Program-made: the position numbers and the translations under genes
NCBI RefSeq assembly: GCF_021739025.1
Contig: NZ_JAKKOT010000001.1
Span: 62,001-126,000, forward strand
Origin: Gordonia liuliyuniae
GTDB taxonomy: Bacteria; Actinomycetota; Actinomycetes; Mycobacteriales; Mycobacteriaceae
DNA: 64,000 nt
Direction of reading: 5' to 3'
The notes under the pieces: generated by a model
The model's input: only the letters and a program-made list of their open reading frames with translations
Told to the model about the DNA's origin: nothing
Database searches by the model: none
Part shown: positions 54,724 through 63,593 of the stretch, in pieces
Layout of the letters: every line of letters starts with the position of its first letter
How positions within the stretch are numbered: position 1 is the stretch's first letter

Positions 54724-56012
54724 GACTGCGCTCCCATCACTCGACGCACGGCTCGACCGAATCGCTGCACGCCCGTGTCGATCTCGTCGGCGGTGACGAC
54801 CAGCGGCGGGATGATCCGCACGATCGACCCGGTCGGCCCGCACGTCAGCGTCAACAGGTCCTCGTCGATGCACGACTGTTGGACCATGCCCGCCAGCCGC
54901 GCCGCCTCGACCGAATCGGGTCCACCCGCCGACGCGGTCGGGTCGCCGAACTCGACGGCCGCCATCAGCCCGGTCGCCCGGATGTCGCAGATCTCCGGAA
55001 CGCCGGCGAGGTCGGCGCGCAAGCCGGCGAGCAATTGCTCGCCGCGCACCCGAGAGTTCTCGACGAGGCCCTCCCGTTCGATCACGCCGAGGGTGGCGAC
55101 TCCGGCCGCCGCGGCGACGGCGTTGCCGCCATACGTTCCGCCCTGCGACCCGGGCCAGGCCTTCGCCATGATCTCCTCGGGCGCCGCGATCGCAGAGATC
55201 GGGAAACCTGAGGCGATGCCCTTCGCGGTGATCAGGATGTCCGGGACGAGGCCGTCGGTGTGCTGATGGCCCCAGAACTTTCCGGTCCTACCGACCCCGG
55301 CCTGCACTTCGTCGAGGATCATCAACGCGCCGTGTGCGCGCGCCCGCTCGGCCAGCCCGGCGAGGAATGCGGGCGGCACCGCGAGGTAGCCGCCGTCACC
55401 GAGGAACGGTTCGACGAGCACCGCCGCGACCTCGCTCGGGTGGACACGGGTGGCGAGCAGGAAGTCGAACTCGGCGAGTGCGTAAGCGACGGCCTCGTCC
55501 ACGGACATCCGCAGACGGAGCGCGTCAGGGAACGGCGTCGTCGCCACTCCCGACATGAGCGGGCCGAAGCCCGCCGAGAACTTGGTGCCCGCTGTCGTCA
55601 GTGACGCCGCCGCCACGGTGCGTCCGTGGAATCCGCGTTGCACCGTAACGATGTATTGACGCCCGGTCGCCATGCGCGCCAACCGGACCGACGCCTCCAC
55701 GGCCTCCGACCCGGAGTTCGCGTAGAACACCGAGTCGATCCCGTCGGGGAGGTGGTCACCGAGCCGCTCGGTCAGTTCGAGCAGCGGTTGGTGCATGACC
55801 GTGGTGTACTGCGCGTGGATGATCTTCGCGCACTGCGCCTGCGCCGCCGCGACGACGTCGGGGTGACAGTGCCCAGTGCTCGTCACTCCGATACCGGTGG
55901 TGAAGTCCAGGTAGTCGCGACCGTCGATGCCGTGAATCCACGACCCCGACGCGCTCTCGACCACGACCGGAGTCGCCTGCTTGAGGATTGGGGAGAGGGA
56001 TGCGCTGCTCAT
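54720..56012 (-). CDS. gabT: 4-Aminobutyrate aminotransferase-type class III PLP enzyme
   Basis: A 430-residue aminotransferase. PLP contacts: SGSEAVEASVRLAR near 102, DEVQAGVGRTGKFWG near 240 and the cofactor Lys in DILITAKGIASGFPISA near 270; the family start is DGRDYLDFTTGIGVTSTGHCHPDV. With gabD directly downstream it should convert GABA (or a related omega-amino acid) and 2-oxoglutarate to the semialdehyde and glutamate. ATG at 56012. The divergent promoter to the 2-hydroxyacid dehydrogenase carries the GntR palindrome. Confidence 0.9.
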   Translation of the reverse strand: MSSASLSPILKQATPVVVESASGSWIHGIDGRDYLDFTTGIGVTSTGHCHPDVVAAAQAQCAKIIHAQYTTVMHQPLLELTERLGDHLPDGIDSVFYANSGSEAVEASVRLARMATGRQYIVTVQRGFHGRTVAAASLTTAGTKFSAGFGPLMSGVATTPFPDALRLRMSVDEAVAYALAEFDFLLATRVHPSEVAAVLVEPFLGDGGYLAVPPAFLAGLAERARAHGALMILDEVQAGVGRTGKFWGHQHTDGLVPDILITAKGIASGFPISAIAAPEEIMAKAWPGSQGGTYGGNAVAAAAGVATLGVIEREGLVENSRVRGEQLLAGLRADLAGVPEICDIRATGLMAAVEFGDPTASAGGPDSVEAARLAGMVQQSCIDEDLLTLTCGPTGSIVRIIPPLVVTADEIDTGVQRFGRAVRRVMGAQS

Positions 56013-56054
56013 GAGGCCAGTGTGTGCCGCAACGCAGACATTGTCAACGGTAGG

Positions 56055-56066
56055 ATTGTAGACAAT
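56055..56066. promoter_or_regulatory. GntR operator (ATTGTnnACAAT) in the gabT / 2-hydroxyacid dehydrogenase promoter
   Basis: attgtagacaat is a 12-base palindrome in the 92-base divergent gap, with a near-half copy (attgtcaac) at 56040-56048. It matches the amidase-gntR site except for the two central bases and is preceded by the same gtagg, so the same regulator should act on both. Confidence 0.7.
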
Positions 56067-56104
56067 ATTCGTTGTGGGCAGTCCTCCGACGTTAGGGTGG
56101 AACC

Positions 56105-57070
56105 ATGCGCGCACCGACCGTCGTCCTGTTGACCGCCGACGGCGTCGCCCCGCCTGCCGATCTCGACGCCGTCGCACAGCTGGCGCAGGTCCGCACGGCG
56201 ACGGCTTCGACGCTCGCCGAGGAACTGCCCGGCGCCGACGTCCTCCTCGTGTGGGACATCTTCTCGGACGCGCTCGCGGACGCCTGGCAGGCCGCCGACA
56301 CGCTGCGGTGGGTCCACGTCGCCGCCGCAGGCGTCGACAAGATCCTGTTCGACGACCTCCGCGACTCGGATGTCCTGGTCACCAACGCCCGCGGCGTCTT
56401 CGACGGCCCGATCGCCGAGTACGTCCTGGCGTGCGTCCTCGCACGCGACAAGCAGTTGCACCTGACGCAGGAGTTGCAGCGTCGCCGCGAGTGGCGCCAC
56501 CGGGAGACGACACGGGTCGCGGGACGACGGGTGCTGATCGTCGGAACCGGTGGCATCGGACGCGCCATCGCGCGGATGCTGCACGCCGTCGGGCTCGACG
56601 TGCGGGGCGCCGGCCGAACCCCGCGCGACGACGACCCTGATTTCGGCGCCGTCGTCGACTCCGCCGATCTCGCCGACCACCTGCCCGACGTCGACCACCT
56701 CGTCATGGTCGCGCCTCTCACCGATGCGACGCGCGGCATGCTCGGCGCGCGAGAACTGGCCGCACTCCCCGACGGGGCGCACGTCATCAACGTCGGACGC
56801 GGCGCACTCCTCGACCAGTCGGCGTTGACCGCCGAGATCGCCGCGGGTCGGGTCGAGGCCCACCTCGACGTGTTCGACACCGAACCGCTGCCGGACGACG
56901 ATCCGTTGTGGACGCTGCCCGGAGCCCACCTCAGCCCGCACATGTCGGGCGACGTCGTCGGCTGGCGCGATGAACTGTCGGCCCAGTTCCTCGATCACCT
57001 TCGAGTCTATCGAGACGGCGGACTGCCGGGTCCGGCCGTCGACAAGCATCGCGGCTACGTCTCCGGCTGA
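56105..57070 (+). CDS. D-2-hydroxyacid dehydrogenase
   Basis: A 321-residue NAD-dependent enzyme of the D-isomer 2-hydroxyacid family. The dinucleotide motif is VLIVGTGGIGRAIARMLHAVG near 143; catalytic Arg is in INVGRGALLD near 228, Glu in FDTEPLPDDDPLW near 257 and His in LSPHMSGD near 279. It reduces a 2-oxo acid or oxidises the hydroxy acid; GHRA-like members act on glyoxylate or hydroxypyruvate. Substrate not determined. It shares its promoter region and operator with gabT. ATG at 56105. Confidence 0.9.
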   Translation: MRAPTVVLLTADGVAPPADLDAVAQLAQVRTATASTLAEELPGADVLLVWDIFSDALADAWQAADTLRWVHVAAAGVDKILFDDLRDSDVLVTNARGVFDGPIAEYVLACVLARDKQLHLTQELQRRREWRHRETTRVAGRRVLIVGTGGIGRAIARMLHAVGLDVRGAGRTPRDDDPDFGAVVDSADLADHLPDVDHLVMVAPLTDATRGMLGARELAALPDGAHVINVGRGALLDQSALTAEIAAGRVEAHLDVFDTEPLPDDDPLWTLPGAHLSPHMSGDVVGWRDELSAQFLDHLRVYRDGGLPGPAVDKHRGYVSG

Positions 57071-57999
57071 GTGGTCTGCAGCGTAGCGTCCGGCGTCCGC
57101 AGTCCGGCTGCGCGGGCGGCGTCGACCACCGCGTCGACGAATCGTCGGACTGGCCAGCGGTTCTCGTCGCGGATCCGATAGGTGAGCGACAGGTTCCGCT
57201 CGAAGGTGGTGGCGAGGGGCGTCAGGTCCACGCCGGGCGGAGCCGTCCGCGCGGCCAGGTCGGACACCAGAGTCACTCCGAGCCCGGCCGCGGCGAGCGC
57301 CATAGCGGTCGGCTGCTCACCGACCACGTGCCGCACCTCCGGCTCGAATCCGGCGTTGCGGCACGCGATTCGGACTGCACGGCCAAAGTGCGACCGCGCG
57401 TCGGAGAGGATCCACGGATCCGAGGCGATCGAGGCGAGCTCCACCGGGCCAGGGCCGAGTGCGTCCGTCCGCGCGGCCACGTACATCTGTTCCACAGCGA
57501 CCAGTCTGCGCGTCAACGTCGGGCTGCTGGGCATCGCGTAGTTCGAGTAGTCGATGACGAACGCGACGTCCAACGACCCGTCCCGGACCGCGTCCGACCC
57601 GGCTTCGGGCATCAGTTCCACCGAGTGCACGACGATGCCGGGCGACCGCTCCGCGAGCAGCGACAGCCCGGTCGGCAGTAGACCAGTCGCGACCGACGCC
57701 CACACTCCGGCGTGCAGGGTCGCCCCCGAGCCGTCGCGCAAGGATTCGATGGCCGTGCCCGCACTGTCGACGGCGTCGAGGATCTCGTCCGCATGGTCGG
57801 CGAGGAGTTCGCCGGCTTCGGTCAACATGATCCGGCGGCCGTGCCGCGCGAAGAGGTCGGCTCCAGCCTCGCGTTCCAGGAGAGACAGCTGTTGGGACAC
57901 GGTCGACGTGGAGTAGTGGAGGGCTTCGGCGACCGCCCGGACAGTTCCGCGGCGCCGCAGCTCCCTGAGAAGTTTCAGGCGATGCAGCGTGACCTCCAT
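57055..57999 (-). CDS. LysR-family regulator
   Basis: A 314-residue regulator with an N-terminal HTH (LKLLRELRRRGTVRAVAEALHYSTSTVSQQLSLLEREAGADLFARHGRRIMLTEAG, about 7-62) and a type 2 periplasmic-binding-like effector domain. It lies divergent to the amino-acid dehydrogenase gene and likely controls it. Its 3' end overlaps that of the convergent 2-hydroxyacid dehydrogenase gene by 16 bases. ATG at 57999; the ggagg before it is unusually close (one base), so the true start might differ slightly. Confidence 0.9.
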   Translation of the reverse strand: MEVTLHRLKLLRELRRRGTVRAVAEALHYSTSTVSQQLSLLEREAGADLFARHGRRIMLTEAGELLADHADEILDAVDSAGTAIESLRDGSGATLHAGVWASVATGLLPTGLSLLAERSPGIVVHSVELMPEAGSDAVRDGSLDVAFVIDYSNYAMPSSPTLTRRLVAVEQMYVAARTDALGPGPVELASIASDPWILSDARSHFGRAVRIACRNAGFEPEVRHVVGEQPTAMALAAAGLGVTLVSDLAARTAPPGVDLTPLATTFERNLSLTYRIRDENRWPVRRFVDAVVDAARAAGLRTPDATLQTTQPET

Positions 58000-58035
58000 G
58001 CCTCCAGGGTAGGTCGGTTGGTGATCGGTTAAAGC

Positions 58036-58049
58036 GAACAGTCGTGTTC
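58036..58049. promoter_or_regulatory. Palindrome in the LysR / amino-acid dehydrogenase promoter
   Basis: GAACA-gtcg-TGTTC is a perfect 5-4-5 inverted repeat 37 bases from the LysR start and 69 from the dehydrogenase start, where a LysR protein would bind to control both. Confidence 0.5.
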
Positions 58050-58118
58050 ACAATCAACACGTGGACATATCCGCAGGTCAGCGGCCATCCTGGAGGCACA
58101 CCCGGAAGGAGGCACACG

Positions 58119-59351
58119 ATGACACTCACCCCGATCGAACGGCCCGGATCGGTCCCCGCCGTCCCGGAGACACCGGCCGCCCGAACGATGGCCACTCCTC
58201 GCAGGCGTTCGCCCTACCTGCGGATGGAGTGGATCGACGCCGAGACCGGCGCCGTCGGGTGGCTCGTCGTCGACTCGCTGGTTCAGGGCATGGCGACAGG
58301 CGGCACTCGGATGCGCGCGGGGTGCACGGTCGACGAGGTCGCAGATCTCGCGTACGGCATGTCGAATAAGACGGCCGCGTTCGACCTGCCGGTGGGTGGA
58401 GCCAAGGGCGGCATCGACTTCGATCCTAAGGATCCGCGCGCCGTCGACGTGCTCACTCGCTTCTGTGACGCGATGCGTCCGTATCTCGACCGCCACTGGG
58501 TAACGGCCGAGGATCTCGGCGTGACACAGGATCTCATCGACACCGTGTTCGCGCGGCTGGGGATGGCGCAGTCGTATCACGCGGCAATCGCACGTTCGGA
58601 CGATCCGGCAGCGACCACCGCACGGGTGATGGCCGGACTTCACGCGCACGCGCCCGGCGGAGCTCTTGGTGATGTGATCGGCGGATTCGGTGTGGCACGT
58701 GCGGTCCTGGCGGCGGCCCGCGCCACCGGTCGTTCGCCGCGCGAGACGACCGTCGCCGTCCAGGGTGTCGGCACGATGGGCGGCGGCACCGCGTTCTACC
58801 TCCACCAGGCAGGCTCTCGGGTCGTCGCACTCGCGGACGCTGCGGGGACTCTGTACGACCCGGAAGGCCTCGACGTCCCGGCGCTGTTGGACACGCGGAA
58901 CCGGTTCGGCGAGATGGACCGCGACCAGGTCCCGGCGTCGGTGCAGCGACTCCCGCGCGAGGCGCTCCTGTCGACCACGTGCGACGTCCTGGTCCCTGCC
59001 GCGGTGTCGTACGCGATCACCGCCGACAACTGCGCGGCGATCGACGCCGCGATCGTCGTCGAGGCGGCTAACGCACCGACCACGATCGACGCCGAACTGG
59101 ACCTGACGGCACGCGGTATCGCCGTCGTGCCCGACTTCATCGCCAACGCGGGCGCCGTCGCCTGGGCGTGGTGGCTTCTCCTCGGCTGGGTGGGCGACGA
59201 CTACCGCGACTCGTTCAGCCTGCTCGACGCCCAGATGACGTCGAAGGTGACGGCGCTGGTCGCGGGGTGGAGGCCGTCGGACGGCCCGATCCGCTGGGCT
59301 GCGGATGTGTCGGCGACGGTCCGGAATCCGGAGCCACTCGTAGTTCCGTGA
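58119..59351 (+). CDS. Glu/Leu/Phe/Val dehydrogenase family enzyme
   Basis: A 410-residue amino-acid dehydrogenase. The catalytic Lys region is FDLPVGGAKGGIDFDP near 100, the substrate loop MATGGTRMRAGCT near 68, and the NAD-binding glycine motif VQGVGTMGGGTAFYLHQAG near 215; VVEAANAPTT near 328 closes the domain. It deaminates an amino acid to the 2-oxo acid; glutamate is likely from length but leucine, valine or phenylalanine cannot be excluded. ATG at 58119 has an ideal aaggagg site. The LysR gene is divergent. Its 3' end overlaps the mqo 3' end by 137 bases. Confidence 0.88.
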   Translation: MTLTPIERPGSVPAVPETPAARTMATPRRRSPYLRMEWIDAETGAVGWLVVDSLVQGMATGGTRMRAGCTVDEVADLAYGMSNKTAAFDLPVGGAKGGIDFDPKDPRAVDVLTRFCDAMRPYLDRHWVTAEDLGVTQDLIDTVFARLGMAQSYHAAIARSDDPAATTARVMAGLHAHAPGGALGDVIGGFGVARAVLAAARATGRSPRETTVAVQGVGTMGGGTAFYLHQAGSRVVALADAAGTLYDPEGLDVPALLDTRNRFGEMDRDQVPASVQRLPREALLSTTCDVLVPAAVSYAITADNCAAIDAAIVVEAANAPTTIDAELDLTARGIAVVPDFIANAGAVAWAWWLLLGWVGDDYRDSFSLLDAQMTSKVTALVAGWRPSDGPIRWAADVSATVRNPEPLVVP

Positions 59352-60783
59352 GCAGGTCGTCGGCGGGTTCGGCGAAGGCCGCGTCCAGCGTCGCGGCGGT
59401 GTCGGCCGGGTACGTGCGACGCACGAGATCAGCCATGATCGACACCGCCGTCGACGCGCCCGGCGACGCGCCGAGCAGGCCGGCGATCGTTCCGGAGCCG
59501 TCGACGACGAGCTCGGTCCCCTGCTGAAGGTCGCCGATCCGAGTCGGATGCGGTTTCACCAGTTGTGCGCGCTGCCCACCGGGGACCAGCTCCCACTCGT
59601 CGAACTCGGCGTTCGGCCAGAATCGTTGAAGTGCGGCGAACTTGCGTTTCGGCCGCGCGGAGAGCTGCCCGACCAGGTATCGGACGAGGTCGACGTTGTG
59701 GAGCATCGCCGCGCCGATCACGTGCAGGTTGTGCCAGCGCAGCGTGGTGAAGAAGTCGACGAGCGACCCCTTCTTCAGCAGTTTGGTGCTGAACGTCGCG
59801 TACGGGCCGAACATCAGGTAGTCGCGGCCGCCGACGAATCGTCGATCAAGATGCGGCACGGACATCGGTGGCGCACCGCGCTCCGCCTGTCCGTACACCT
59901 TCACATCGTGGCGGGCGACGGCGTCGGCGTTGCCCGTGCGGAAGAAGGCCGCACCGACCGGCAGCACCGCGTAGCCGCGGACCTCCGGGACTTTCGCCTT
60001 CTGCAGCAGGTGCAGCGCGAAGCCGCCCGCACCGACGAACACCCGCTGGGCGTCGACAGCGAAGGGTCGTCCGCCGGACATCGTCCCCCGCACCGTCCAA
60101 CCGCCGTCCGGCCGGCGACGCAGCCCGCGGACCTCGTGCCCGGTCCGCACCTGCCCGCCCCGTTCGACGACGACGTCGAGCAGAGCTCTCGTCAGAGCGC
60201 CGAAGTCGACGTCGGTGCCGCGGACCTGTCGGGTCGCTGCGATCGGTTCCCCGGGTTCACGACCATCCATGAGCAACGGCGCCCACTGCTCGATCATCGC
60301 CGGATCGTCGGTGAACTCCATCGTGTCGAACAGCCGGTCGGCCGACAGCGTCTGGTGACGAGCACGCAGGTAGTCGACGCCGTCGGTCCCGAACACTACG
60401 TTCAGGTGAGGCGTCTGATGGATGAATCGCGTCGGATCGACGAGCCCCTCACGAACCAGGTGCGCCCACCACTGCAGGCTCTGCCGGTACTGCCGAGCGA
60501 TCTCCGCGGGTTTCGTGCGATCCGTCGGGTCGGGCATGTAGTTGAGTTCGCAGAAGCCCGAATGTCCGGTGCCCGCGTTGTTCCACGGCCCGCTGCTCTC
60601 GGCCGCCACGTCGTCGAACCGCTCCAGGACGATGATCCGAAGAGTCGGGTCGCTCACCGCCAGCATCGAACCGAGCGTCGCCGACATGATGCCGCCACCG
60701 ATCAACACGACGTCGGCCTGCTCCTCGTGCCGGTCGAGGTCGTCCTGCGGATTGAGCCGAGTCGAGACCTTCGTGTCTTCCAT
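59215..60783 (-). CDS. mqo: Malate:quinone oxidoreductase
   Basis: A 522-residue membrane-associated FAD enzyme passing electrons from malate to menaquinone. FAD motif ADVVLIGGGIMSATLGSML near 24; family segments include ERFDDVAAESSGPWNNAGTGHSGFCELNY near 52, WWAHLVREGLV, GTDVDFGALTR near 190, VGAGGFALHLLQKA near 250, and LGASPGASTAVSIM near 455. ATG at 60783 follows aggagg. The family core ends near residue 485; the last 35 or so residues (DSGPSPTHPQPSGSGRPTAST...) are low-complexity and lie wholly on the antisense of the neighbour's 3' end. Confidence 0.93.
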   Translation of the reverse strand: MEDTKVSTRLNPQDDLDRHEEQADVVLIGGGIMSATLGSMLAVSDPTLRIIVLERFDDVAAESSGPWNNAGTGHSGFCELNYMPDPTDRTKPAEIARQYRQSLQWWAHLVREGLVDPTRFIHQTPHLNVVFGTDGVDYLRARHQTLSADRLFDTMEFTDDPAMIEQWAPLLMDGREPGEPIAATRQVRGTDVDFGALTRALLDVVVERGGQVRTGHEVRGLRRRPDGGWTVRGTMSGGRPFAVDAQRVFVGAGGFALHLLQKAKVPEVRGYAVLPVGAAFFRTGNADAVARHDVKVYGQAERGAPPMSVPHLDRRFVGGRDYLMFGPYATFSTKLLKKGSLVDFFTTLRWHNLHVIGAAMLHNVDLVRYLVGQLSARPKRKFAALQRFWPNAEFDEWELVPGGQRAQLVKPHPTRIGDLQQGTELVVDGSGTIAGLLGASPGASTAVSIMADLVRRTYPADTAATLDAAFAEPADDLLTELRVAPDSGPSPTHPQPSGSGRPTASTPRPAPSPSTSSGRRAG

Positions 60784-60863
60784 AACCGCCTCCTGACGCT
60801 GACTGCAGTTGACCGAGTTGCTTTCCGCCTTCCACGATCGTCCGCGCATATCAATCCGTCCAA

Positions 60864-60875
60864 TGACATCTGTCA
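60864..60875. promoter_or_regulatory. Palindrome in the mqo / lysR promoter
   Basis: TGACA-tc-TGTCA is a perfect 5-2-5 inverted repeat 17 bases before the LysR start, in the 108-base divergent gap; it is a plausible autoregulatory site. Confidence 0.4.
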
Positions 60876-60891
60876 GGATTACCATCCGATT

Positions 60892-61827
60892 ATGGATCAA
60901 TGGACTGTCGAGTTGGCCCCGCAGTTGCGAGCGCTCGCCGCGCTCGCCGACCATGACGGGTACATGACCGGGGCCGCCGACGCGCTCGGGATCCCCCAGT
61001 CGTCGATGAGCCGGCGCGTGCACGCATTGGAGCAGACTCTCCGCATCCCGCTGATCTCGCGGGACGGCCGGGCGGTGCGCCTGACTCCAGCCGCGCGGCG
61101 CCTCGCCGAGACCGTCCGTGGGCCGCTCGCCGAGTTGGAGGCCGCCGTCGCCGACGTGACCGACGACTCCGACCCCGAGCACGGCACCGTCCGTTTCGGT
61201 TTCCCGCTCACCATGGGGCACGGCACCGTCCCGAGCCTGCTCGCCGATTTCAACCGGGCTCACCCCGATATCCGACTGCAGTTGAAGCAGGCCCACGGCG
61301 CCGAACTCGTCGACGACCTACGACGCGGCGACCTCGATCTCGCCCTGACGATCCCGCCGCCGGACGCGCTGCCTCACGCCGTCGTCGCGATTCAGGAGAT
61401 TTGTGCGACCGTCCCGGCCGGGCATCGTCTCGCAGCGCGTTCACGCATCAATCTCGCCGACCTGTCCGGCGAGCGGTTCATCGCCAATCCGGCAACGTAC
61501 AACCTCCGCCAACTGACCGAGACATGGTGCCGAACAGCCGGATTCGATCCGGACATCACAGTAGAGATCACCGAGTTCGCGACGGTCCGCGAGCTCGTCG
61601 GACTCGGACTGGGCGTCGCACTGCTGCCGTACACCCACCGACCGGAGGACGGGACGGCTCAGGTTCGCCTCCTCGGCGAGCATCGCCGTGCCGTGGGGCT
61701 CTCCTCAGCGACGTCGCGCCTGAATCCGGCCGCACGAGGACTGTCGGACTTCATCATCGAGCGGACCGGGTTCGCCAGCAGCGGCCACACGCGGACCCAT
61801 TCATCTTTCGGATGCACCGGTGGGTAA
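60892..61827 (+). CDS. LysR-family regulator next to mqo
   Basis: A 311-residue regulator: HTH at about 8-65 (QLRALAALADHDGYMTGAADALGIPQSSMSRRVHALEQTLRIPLISRDGRAVRLTPAARRL), then an effector-binding domain with VRFGFPLTMGHGTVPSLLADF and VRELVGLGLGVALLP. Its place divergent from mqo suggests it controls malate use. ATG at 60892. The last 169 bases overlap the 3' end of the convergent glycosyltransferase gene; the final 20 or so residues are of low complexity and may be dispensable. Confidence 0.9.
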   Translation: MDQWTVELAPQLRALAALADHDGYMTGAADALGIPQSSMSRRVHALEQTLRIPLISRDGRAVRLTPAARRLAETVRGPLAELEAAVADVTDDSDPEHGTVRFGFPLTMGHGTVPSLLADFNRAHPDIRLQLKQAHGAELVDDLRRGDLDLALTIPPPDALPHAVVAIQEICATVPAGHRLAARSRINLADLSGERFIANPATYNLRQLTETWCRTAGFDPDITVEITEFATVRELVGLGLGVALLPYTHRPEDGTAQVRLLGEHRRAVGLSSATSRLNPAARGLSDFIIERTGFASSGHTRTHSSFGCTGG

Positions 61828-63593
61828 CGGAGAGACAAAGCGGCACCTAGAGTGAAGTAGCTTCGCAGCACCCGAAATCCGAGGTATGCAGGAACATACC
61901 GGATGATCCGTGGACGAGTGGCCAAACAAACGCAGACGGTCACGACCATCGGCATGCCGAGGATGGTCGCCACCACTGGCTGCCATGCCATCTGCAGGAA
62001 CGTCATGTGGAACGGCACCTCCGCAATGACAGCGAACAACAGCAGTGGAGCGAGCATCGCCCGACGGGCGGCATTGACCAATTGAAAGGGCAACACAAAG
62101 GTTCCTGTCATGGAACGGCGGTCGAAGAGGATCGAACGATTGTGTGCCGCGATGTGATAAATGCTGCGAAACCAGCGCGTCCGTTGTTCGCGGAGGTGTG
62201 CATAGGTGCGCGGCGTCTCGCTGTAGTACACGGCTGTCGGATCAGCGACGGTGTAGTAGCCGGCCGAGTTCAGACGCAGGCAGATGTCGGTGTCCTCACC
62301 GTTCATCCCCTGCACCATCGGCCCGACTCGCGTCAACGCGCTCCTCCGGTATACAGCGAACATGCCCGGCACCCCGAGTACCCCCTGGTATCCAGTGAGC
62401 GACAGCTGGAAGAACCCATGCCGCACGTACACTTCGACGAGCCGTACTTTGTCGATCCACGTCTGCTCCGCTGCTGGCAAGGGCATGCCCCCGACAGACC
62501 CGACCCGCGGATCGACGAAGTGTCGCATCGCACGCTGCAGACAGTTGGGACCGATGACTGTGTCCGCATCGATCCGAACGACGAATTCCTCGGTAATCCG
62601 TGCAATACCCGTATTCAAGGCGATCGCCTTTCCCGGCTTCGGGCAGTCAGTCACCTCGCCGGTGAGGGACGTGCACGCCGCGATCGCTTCCCTCGCTACT
62701 CGGGCAGTCGAGTCGCTGGACGCGTTGTCGACGACATAGAGACGGATGTCTCCGCCATAAGTCTGGGCTGCACGGTCGACTGAGGCGATCGTGTCGGCGA
62801 TGTCGTGCGCCTCGTTGTGCGCAGGCACGATGACCGCAGCCCGCGGCGAGAACACGATCGAGTCCATCCGACGCAGTCGTCGCCAGCCGAAGGCTGCCGT
62901 CACACATGCGAGTATTTGTTGCACGAGAAAGACACCCGGCCCGATTCCGCCGAGGATTGCAATCTGCTGTAGCGCATCGACTTCCGCACCGAGCAGTCGC
63001 AATGCGAGCGTCGCCCCGAACAGTGCGACGACGAGCGAGAACGCCAGGATCAGGTACGCCGAAAGCGGCGTGCGCGGGCCGAGAGGCGCAGGCCCGTCCG
63101 CAGGCAGTCGCGCCTGGCGCATGATCGTGTGCGGCAGGATCGCAAGAGCAACCAGCCCCGAGATCAACTGCAGTCCGAATACCGGCACCGACATGAGCCC
63201 GAGGTGATGCAACGCCCACCCGATCGCGTCGAGCCCCAAGCAGAACGCTGCGAACTTCCCGACCAGCGACGCCCCCAGCACGGCCCTCCGCCACACATTC
63301 GAATAGGCGAACGCCGCGTATGCAATAAAGAAGATGACGATGAAAAGCCTCGTGGGGACGGCTGCGTCGCCCCGATCCGCCGCGAACAGCACGATATCGT
63401 TCGGTCCAATGTCGAGTCCGCTCCGCACGCTGACGGTCCGCACGCACATCGCTACGATGCACAACGCCGCGAAGACCACCAGGAACCCGTTGGTGCCCGA
63501 CGCCGGACGATCGACTGCATAATCCACCGGCGCACTGTCGACGGATCGGAAGTAGTCGACCGCCGGCTCCCGTACCTCCCCGGCGCCAGTCAT
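61659..63593 (-). CDS. Membrane glycosyltransferase family 2
   Basis: A 644-residue processive-type GT2. Six or seven hydrophobic helices come first (about 35-235), then the catalytic domain (about 250-480): AAVIVPAHNEAHDIADTIASV, YVVDNASSDST, RIDADTVIGPNCL (DxD-type metal site), GEDTDICLRL and EQRTRWFRSIYH (the QxxRW motif), followed by about four C-terminal helices. This is the PgaC/cellulose-synthase-like layout for making an exported polysaccharide. ATG at 63593 overlaps the stop of the upstream gene. Its last 56 codons lie antisense to the LysR gene, and include a basic low-complexity tail. Confidence 0.87.
   Translation of the reverse strand: MTGAGEVREPAVDYFRSVDSAPVDYAVDRPASGTNGFLVVFAALCIVAMCVRTVSVRSGLDIGPNDIVLFAADRGDAAVPTRLFIVIFFIAYAAFAYSNVWRRAVLGASLVGKFAAFCLGLDAIGWALHHLGLMSVPVFGLQLISGLVALAILPHTIMRQARLPADGPAPLGPRTPLSAYLILAFSLVVALFGATLALRLLGAEVDALQQIAILGGIGPGVFLVQQILACVTAAFGWRRLRRMDSIVFSPRAAVIVPAHNEAHDIADTIASVDRAAQTYGGDIRLYVVDNASSDSTARVAREAIAACTSLTGEVTDCPKPGKAIALNTGIARITEEFVVRIDADTVIGPNCLQRAMRHFVDPRVGSVGGMPLPAAEQTWIDKVRLVEVYVRHGFFQLSLTGYQGVLGVPGMFAVYRRSALTRVGPMVQGMNGEDTDICLRLNSAGYYTVADPTAVYYSETPRTYAHLREQRTRWFRSIYHIAAHNRSILFDRRSMTGTFVLPFQLVNAARRAMLAPLLLFAVIAEVPFHMTFLQMAWQPVVATILGMPMVVTVCVCLATRPRIIRYVPAYLGFRVLRSYFTLGAALSLRYPPVHPKDEWVRVWPLLANPVRSMMKSDSPRAAGFRRDVAEESPTARRCSPRRRT

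Noticed and set aside
59548..60891. N-terminal 450 codons of the long plus-strand frame leading into the mqo-side LysR gene
   Set aside because: They are antisense to mqo; the LysR HTH begins at the ATG at 60892.
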